Part shown: in pieces, positions 57,945 through 64,000 of the stretch
Layout of the letters: each line of letters opens with the position of its first letter
Numbering within the stretch: the stretch's first letter is position 1
Assembly: GCA_014155875.1 (NCBI GenBank)
Contig: JACEFZ010014597.1
Location: 10,001-74,000 of the forward strand
Length of the DNA stretch: 64,000 bases
Source: Cepaea nemoralis
Taxonomy: Eukaryota > Mollusca > Gastropoda > Stylommatophora > Helicidae
Direction of reading: 5' to 3'
Notes under the pieces: model-generated
Told to the model about the DNA's origin: nothing
The model's input: the letters and a program-made list of their open reading frames with translations, nothing else
Databases searched by the model: none
Made by a program: the position numbers and the translations under genes

Positions 57945-58019
<75 letters not shown>
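57945..58019. repeat. (TA)n microsatellite
   Basis: Pure (TA)n left of the mariner element. It continues to the right of it at 58865-58937. Confidence 0.95.
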
Positions 58020-58022
<3 letters not shown>

Positions 58023-58859
58023 GGTGTCCCAAAAAGATGTACTCACTCTTTGACAGACGATTAATTCGCAGAGGATGCAACGTTTCCAGAGAAAATCTTA
58101 TGCAGCGATGAGGCCACCTTCAAGTTAAATGGTTCAGTCAACTGACATAATTGCGCATACTGGGCCCATGAAAATCCACATTTGAGTATGGAACACCATC
58201 TGAACTTACCAGGTGTTACAGTGTGGTGCGGGATGTCAGTATTGGGGGTCATTGGACCATTCTTTTTTAATCAAACTGTCAGTGGTCCAGTTTACTTAAA
58301 CTTACTGATGGAAAGGGATTGAAGAGATGTTTGGGCACGAGGAGATTTACTTCCAGCAAGATGGAGCTCCTCCCCACTACCATCGTGATATACGAGCTTA
58401 CCTCGATGCAACACATCCAAACAAATGGATTGGCAGAAGAGGTAGCATTGAATTTCCTGCGCGTTCACCAGACCTTACGCCGATGGATTTCTTTTTATGG
58501 GGATATCTTAAAGATAAGGTTTATACCGCAAAACCAGCGACAATCGAGGATTTGAAAAATGAAATTTGAATACAATGTCTTGCAATTCCAAATGAAGTGT
58601 TTAGCAATGTTGTTGAATCCATTGTTGGACGTTATCAGCTGTGTTTGGAAAATGAAGGAAGGCAGTTTGATCATTTGGGAACATGACGGAATGAGAGAGA
58701 ACATTCATCTACATGACAATAAATAATGGGTTCTACATCAATTTATTTATTTATTTATTTAACTCCTTAGGATTGTGTGTTTGTCAAGACACATCTACTT
58801 ACACACAAAATGCATAAGAATTGGAAGGTCAAAGAGTGAGTACATCTTTTTGGGACACC

Positions 58860-58862
<3 letters not shown>
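58020..58862 (+). mobile_element. DD41D mariner-type transposon, decayed
   Basis: 843 bp with perfect 35-bp terminal inverted repeats (CAGGGTGTCCCAAAAAGATG...). It is inserted in a (TA)n tract, as expected for TA-targeting mariners. The transposase frame between them is broken and lacks its N-terminal DNA-binding part. 58941-59060 to the right belongs to the neighbouring HINE-like element. Confidence 0.88.
58090..58700 (+). pseudogene. Mariner transposase remnant (catalytic domain)
   Basis: The first aspartate is in LCSDEATFKLNGSVN, the second in YFQQDGAPPHYHRDI and the third in ARSPDLTPMDFFLWGYLKD. There are 41 residues between the second and third, which gives the DD41D signature of a known Tc1/mariner subgroup. 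Stops occur after LNGSVN and after LMERD with a frameshift, so the enzyme cannot be made. The N-terminal helix-turn-helix region is deleted. Confidence 0.82.

Positions 58863-58863
<1 letters not shown>

Positions 58864-58937
<74 letters not shown>
58864..58937. repeat. (TA)n microsatellite
   Basis: Right-hand continuation of the (TA)n tract that the mariner entered. It abuts the third HINE-like copy. Confidence 0.95.
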
Positions 58938-59891
<954 letters not shown>

Positions 59892-60160
59892 GCAATAGTT
59901 ATCTGTTCTTGAGTTAGAGAGTGGCAGTGGTAATATCTCTTGGCGGCAGTGTAACCAACACTTGTGTGGGTGTGTAGATAGGTCACAAAAAGTGAAGGAG
60001 TCAAAATCGTTTTCTTCTATATGTCTATATTAAATGATAAACTGACACAGAAATATTAATATCTTCGCTAAAATTGACCTACAGACTTGAATAAGATACC
60101 GTTGGATTTTTTCATGAGGTATCCAACTATGCAGGTTATACAATTAAAAAGCAGTTTAGA

Positions 60161-60605
60161 AAATGTTACTAAAGTGGCTACGTATATTCAACACAACTGT
60201 ATGGCGCGGAAGCCTGGACATTGAACAAGCAACTATAAAGTCATATAGAAGCCCTGGAGATGTGGATATACAGACGAATATGTTGTATGTCATGGAAACA
60301 AAAACAATCAAATGCAGAGGTTCTAGAAAAACTGAGAATGAAGAGAGAGTTGATGAAAGAAATAAAGAGGAGGCAAGTGAAATATTTTGGCCATGCTAAA
60401 AGATATGATACTCTTATAAAAACCATACTGGAAGGCAAGGTTGAGGGCAAGCGAGCAAGAGGTAGACAACGATGCAAGTGGAAAGATAACATCAAGAGAT
60501 GGACGAACATCAGCCTGACAGAATGTACAATCAAGGTGAGAGACAGACAGTGTTGGAGATCCATTGCAGCCAACCTTCATTGTGGAGATGGCACCTGATT
60601 GATTG
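60161..60605 (+). pseudogene. LINE 3'-end fragment
   Basis: Two frames together read as the reverse-transcriptase tail: ALEMWIYRR-like sequence near 60250, then LRMKRELMKEIKRRQVKYFG, EGKVEGKRARGRQRCKWKDN and DRQCWRSIAANLHCGDGT. It ends in (GATT)n. A SINE tail (60609-60690) follows. Confidence 0.75.
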
Positions 60606-61014
60606 ATTGAATCCACATGCAAAATTAAGTCCAGTGCACTAAAAGTAGTAGCATATGTATGGACTACACTTGAGTTCAAAGCCAGCAAAAGGAACACAAA
60701 TGACCCTATAATAATGATGCATGCTGAACTTGTCTTGGTTCTCCCCTTCCTCTCACAACACTGAATCAAGGCCTTCATCAGGACAGAAAAACCAAACACA
60801 AACTGACACAACTACATAAAAAAACACTACATAAAAATCATCATCAAGTGCCATGTCAGCTGGTGTAGGCGTTCATGTCACATGAAAATATAAATACGTA
60901 AGTTGCTTATCTGTATTATCTGTTTTGCTTGTGGACTAGACACATCTTTCATGGGATCCGTTTGAATGATTCCAACACCGTCAATGAACCGGATAGGTGG
61001 TTAGGGAAGACAAT

Positions 61015-61150
61015 CTGACAACAATGCACACTTGTGCAGCATGTTATCTCCAAATGGAGCATATCCCCCAATCAACACACAATCTGACAACAATGCACAC
61101 TTGTGCAGCATGTTATCTCCAAATGGAGCATATCCCCCAATCAACACACA
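61015..61150. repeat. Tandem duplication, two 67-bp copies
   Basis: CTGACAACAATGCACACTTG...CCCAATCAACACACAAT is repeated once, almost exactly. The surrounding 60700-61240 is otherwise unassigned apart from a LINE-tail-like piece at 60838-60880. Confidence 0.9.
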
Positions 61151-61454
61151 ATATGACCTCTTATCTTTAGCTCAAAGATCAATGGTTGGAAGGGCAGAAT
61201 GTAAGATTGGCCTGCGTGCCCAATTTGTGACCCTTTGAAAATAAGGTCTGTTCGTTTGTTCTCTTCTGAAACTCTCTTCTTGTCCTCTCCATATTATTAA
61301 TCTCTGTCTCGAATTCCCATCTCTGTGTGTTTTTTAGACCTTTCTCTCTCTCTCTTTCATTTTCTCTCTAGAGTTCTAGAGAAAGGATTTTCTAGTTCTA
61401 CTATCCTCAGATTCTAGAGGAAAGAATTTCTAATTCTACTATCTTCAGAATCTA

Positions 61455-61695
61455 AATGTTTTGCATATCCATTACAGGACATCGCTGTCAACATCAGCAT
61501 CTTTCAGCTGATTGTTGATTTCTTGGCAAGATATTGCTCAGTAGTTTGCCATTGCTTTCTGTGCGACCAGCTCAAACACCCCGTAAGTTACAGATGCGAT
61601 TCGAACCACTGTTGATTCTCACCATCGTCACGTTACCTTCGAGAGTATACGAGATTATGGAGAAAAGTTTCAAAACCTCTAGGTCAGGAAGCCGG
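61455..61695 (+). mobile_element. SINE-like dispersed repeat within a minisatellite
   Basis: TTTGCATATCCATTACAGGA, CATCGCTGTCAACATCAGCA, ending AGGTCAGGAAGCCGGCC. Near-identical to 46990-47195 but with the extra middle part GATGCGATTCGAACCACTGT. Confidence 0.65.
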
Positions 61696-62119
61696 CCTTC
61701 AGAATCTAGAGGAAGGATTTTCTAGTTCTCTTTTGCTTAGATTCTAGAGGAAGGATTTTCTAGTTCTATTATCCTCAGATTCTAGAGGAAGGATTTTCTA
61801 GTTCTATTATCCTCAGATTCTAGAGGAAGGTTTTTCTAGTTCTATTATTCTCAGATTCTAGAGGAAGGATTTTCTAGTTCTATTATCCTCAGATTCTAGA
61901 GGAAGGTTTTTCTAGTTCTACTATCCTCAGATTCTAGAGGAAGGTTTTTCTACCGTGCTCAGATTCTAGAGGAAGGTTTTTCTAGTTCTACTATCCTCAG
62001 ATTCTAGAGGAAGGATTTTCTAGTTTTACCGTGCTCAGATTCTAGAGGAAGGATTTTCTACCGTGCTCAGATTCTAGAGGACGGATTTTCCAGTTCTACT
62101 ATCCTCAGATTCTAGAGGA

Positions 62120-62398
62120 AGCCACTGGTATCATGAAGGCTAATAGACTGCAATGGCTGGGGCATATAGAAAGAATGGAAGATAATAGGGAAACAAAACT
62201 CGCTTACTCTCAGGACATAAATGACCGTAGACCCCGAGGTAGACCAAGAAGACGGTGGAGAGATAATATACATACAGACCTACAAGCACTTGGAATCAGC
62301 AACTGGCAAGAGAAGGTCAACCAGAGAGACGAATGGAGATGGTTTGTATCTGCAGCATAGAACCTCAATGGCTCGAAATGCTGAAGAAGAACTATCAT
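62120..62398 (+). pseudogene. LINE 3'-end fragment inside the minisatellite
   Basis: MKANRLQWLGHIERMEDNRE, RPRGRPRRRWRDNIHTDLQA and a stop at 62358. Same family as the decayed LINE at 43770-46640. It sits between identical minisatellite units, so it inserted into the array. Confidence 0.82.
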
Positions 62399-62743
62399 CA
62401 GATTCTAGAGGAAAGATTTTCTAGTTCTACTATCCTCAGATTCTAGAGGAAAGATTTTCTAGTTCTACTATCCTCAGATTCTAGAGGAAAGATTTTCTAG
62501 TTCTACTATCCTCAGATTCTAGAGGAAGGATTTTCTAGTTCTACTATCCTCAGATTCTAGAGGAAGGATTTTCTAGTTCTACTATCCTCAGATTCTATAG
62601 AAAGGATTTTCTAGTTCTACTATCCTCAGATTCTAGCTCTAGTTCTACTATCCTCAGATTCTAGAGGAAGGATTTTCTAGTTCTTCTATCCTCATATTCT
62701 AGAGGAAGAACTAACGCACTCACGCATCCACCCCCTCCCCACC

Positions 62744-62865
<122 letters not shown>

Positions 62866-62929
62866 CCATTAAATCATTAAATTTAACCATTAAATTCCTG
62901 GCAATGGGAAAAATATTTACTGAATATTA

Positions 62930-63085
62930 TACCAATAGCTGAGAAGGTTAACCCAGTCAACAAATGCCTGAAGGAAGTTGGATGTGTCGACCAAAAGGCG
63001 CAAATATTGTAGTTCGGCTATAAATAGGCACAAAGCAATTACGCCCAAAACAAACATTTCAGCTGAAGAAGAAGAAGGTATCAAT
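62930..63085 (-). mobile_element. SINE tail, reverse copy
   Basis: Complement of the last part of 56222-56600 (GTTAACCCAGTCAACAAATG, GTCGACCAAAAGGCGCAAAT). The tRNA-like head is missing. Confidence 0.6.
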
Positions 63086-63136
63086 AGCTGTCTGAATCTG
63101 CTAATCCGAATGACAGAAAAATGCCCAGTCATTATT

Positions 63137-63162
63137 TGGGGGGGGGGGGGGGGGGGGGGGGG
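63137..63162. repeat. Poly-G run
   Basis: About 25 consecutive G, able to form G-quadruplex. Shorter G or C runs occur at 27767-27780, 34393-34408, 42714-42726 and 54531-54541. Confidence 0.9.
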
Positions 63163-63229
63163 AAGAGATAAAGAATGTTGAACCCTAGATTGCCACATAG
63201 ATAAAAAGTGCCAATATGCTACCAAAGCG

Positions 63230-64000
63230 TAAACTAAGATGGCCCTATAGCTACAACACACATAAAATAGACATAAACTAAGATTCCCACAAAGCTACAA
63301 TACATACAAAAACCACACACTAAGATTGCCCTAAAGCTACAATACATATAAAATAGACATAAACTAAGATTTCCCTATAGCTACAATACATATAAAACAG
63401 ACATAAACTAAGATTCCCACACAGCTACAACACATATAAAGCAGACATAAACTGAGATTCCCATAAAGCTACAACACATATAAAACAAACATAAACTAAG
63501 ATGTGCCCAAAGCTACAATACATATAAAATAGACATAAACTAATAATTGTCCAAAGCTACAATGCATATAAAATAGAAAAACTAAGATGTGCCTAAAGCT
63601 AAAACATATATATATATATATATATAGTCATAAACTAAGATTCCCAGAAAGCTACAATACATACGAAATAGACATAAACTAAGATTTCCTTATAGCTACA
63701 ACACATATAAAATAGACATAAACTAAGATTTCCCTATAGCTACAACACATATAAAATAGACATAAACTAAGATTTCCCTATAGCTACAACATGCATAAAA
63801 TAGACATAAACTAAGATGTACCCAAAGCTGCTGCAACACATATAAAATAGACATAAACTTATATGTGCCCAAAGCTACAATACATATAAAATATAAAAAC
63901 TTAGATATTCCCAAAGCTACAACACATATAAAATAGACATAAACTACAATTCCCAGAAAGCTACAATACATATGAAATAGACATAAACTAAGATTTCCCT
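63230..64000. repeat. Minisatellite of about 43 bp
   Basis: At least 16 units of ACATAAACTAAGATTTCCCT + ATAGCTACAACACATATAAAAT. It continues past the window edge. The same unit lies beside CNOT10 exon a at 56690-56815. Confidence 0.92.

Larger units (their letters stand above)
61345..62708. repeat. 38-bp minisatellite, split by insertions
   Basis: About 25 copies of CAGATTCTAGAGGAAGGATT + TTCTAGTTCTACTATCCT. The array is interrupted by the SINE-like repeat at 61455-61695 and by a LINE end at 62120-62398. Each unit contains inverted TCTAGA/CTAG motifs that could form small hairpins. Confidence 0.9.

Noticed and set aside
57746..58111. Ile/Tyr repeat frames across (TA)n tracts (also at 8128, 9598, 58775, 59677)
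   Set aside because: Direct translation of the dinucleotide repeat.
61345..62708. CRISPR-like regular repeats
   Set aside because: Units are directly adjacent without unique spacers, in an animal genome. This is a minisatellite. The same applies to the other arrays.

Overview
This is animal nuclear DNA, most likely from a mollusc or another lophotrochozoan. It shows spliced coding exons, several APE-endonuclease LINE families, tRNA-derived SINEs, a DD41D mariner, a Gypsy LTR element, long (TA)n tracts and many 35-50 bp minisatellites. The species call is an inference from repeat style only. No prokaryotic gene organisation is present.

One host gene is visible. It is the 3' half of a CNOT10-like gene (CCR4-NOT complex subunit 10) on the minus strand, in seven exons between 56899 and 41222. 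All splice phases agree, and the joined reading frame encodes about 203 residues and a stop. Its introns are filled with minisatellites, LINEs and SINEs, and the 5' exons lie beyond the right edge of the window.

Layout: 1-123 is a LINE 3' end. 222-4160 is a Helentron/HINE-like repeat carrying 1.9 kb of nearly pure purine. 4184-8152 is a full-length RTE-type LINE with an intact ORF. 8219-9648 is a second HINE-like copy. 10160-24313 is a 14.15 kb palindromic element. 24400-25572 holds SINE and LINE pieces. 25573-35722 is a complete LTR retrotransposon with 3.5 kb LTRs. 35723-41200 holds MITEs, minisatellites and LINE 3' ends. 41222-56899 is CNOT10. 57130-64000 is a repeat zone that probably lies in the next CNOT10 intron; it contains a DD41D mariner, a third HINE-like copy and minisatellites.

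Two elements stand out. The palindrome has a perfect 6-bp target duplication (GACCTC) and termini AGTAGT...ACTACT, as expected of a Maverick/Polinton. However, it consists of two 6.88 kb arms around a 399 bp centre and carries no recognisable polymerase, integrase or capsid gene. Each arm holds a two-zinc-finger gene, a second decayed reading frame, and a promoter with CCAAT and TATA boxes. It resembles a snap-back (copy-back) defective form of a protein-primed linear element. The LTR element has an exact ATGCA target duplication, a perfect tRNA-Pro primer site and one open 890-codon gene. In that gene Gag and a protease-like part are fused in frame to the ends of integrase, with reverse transcriptase, RNase H and the integrase core missing.
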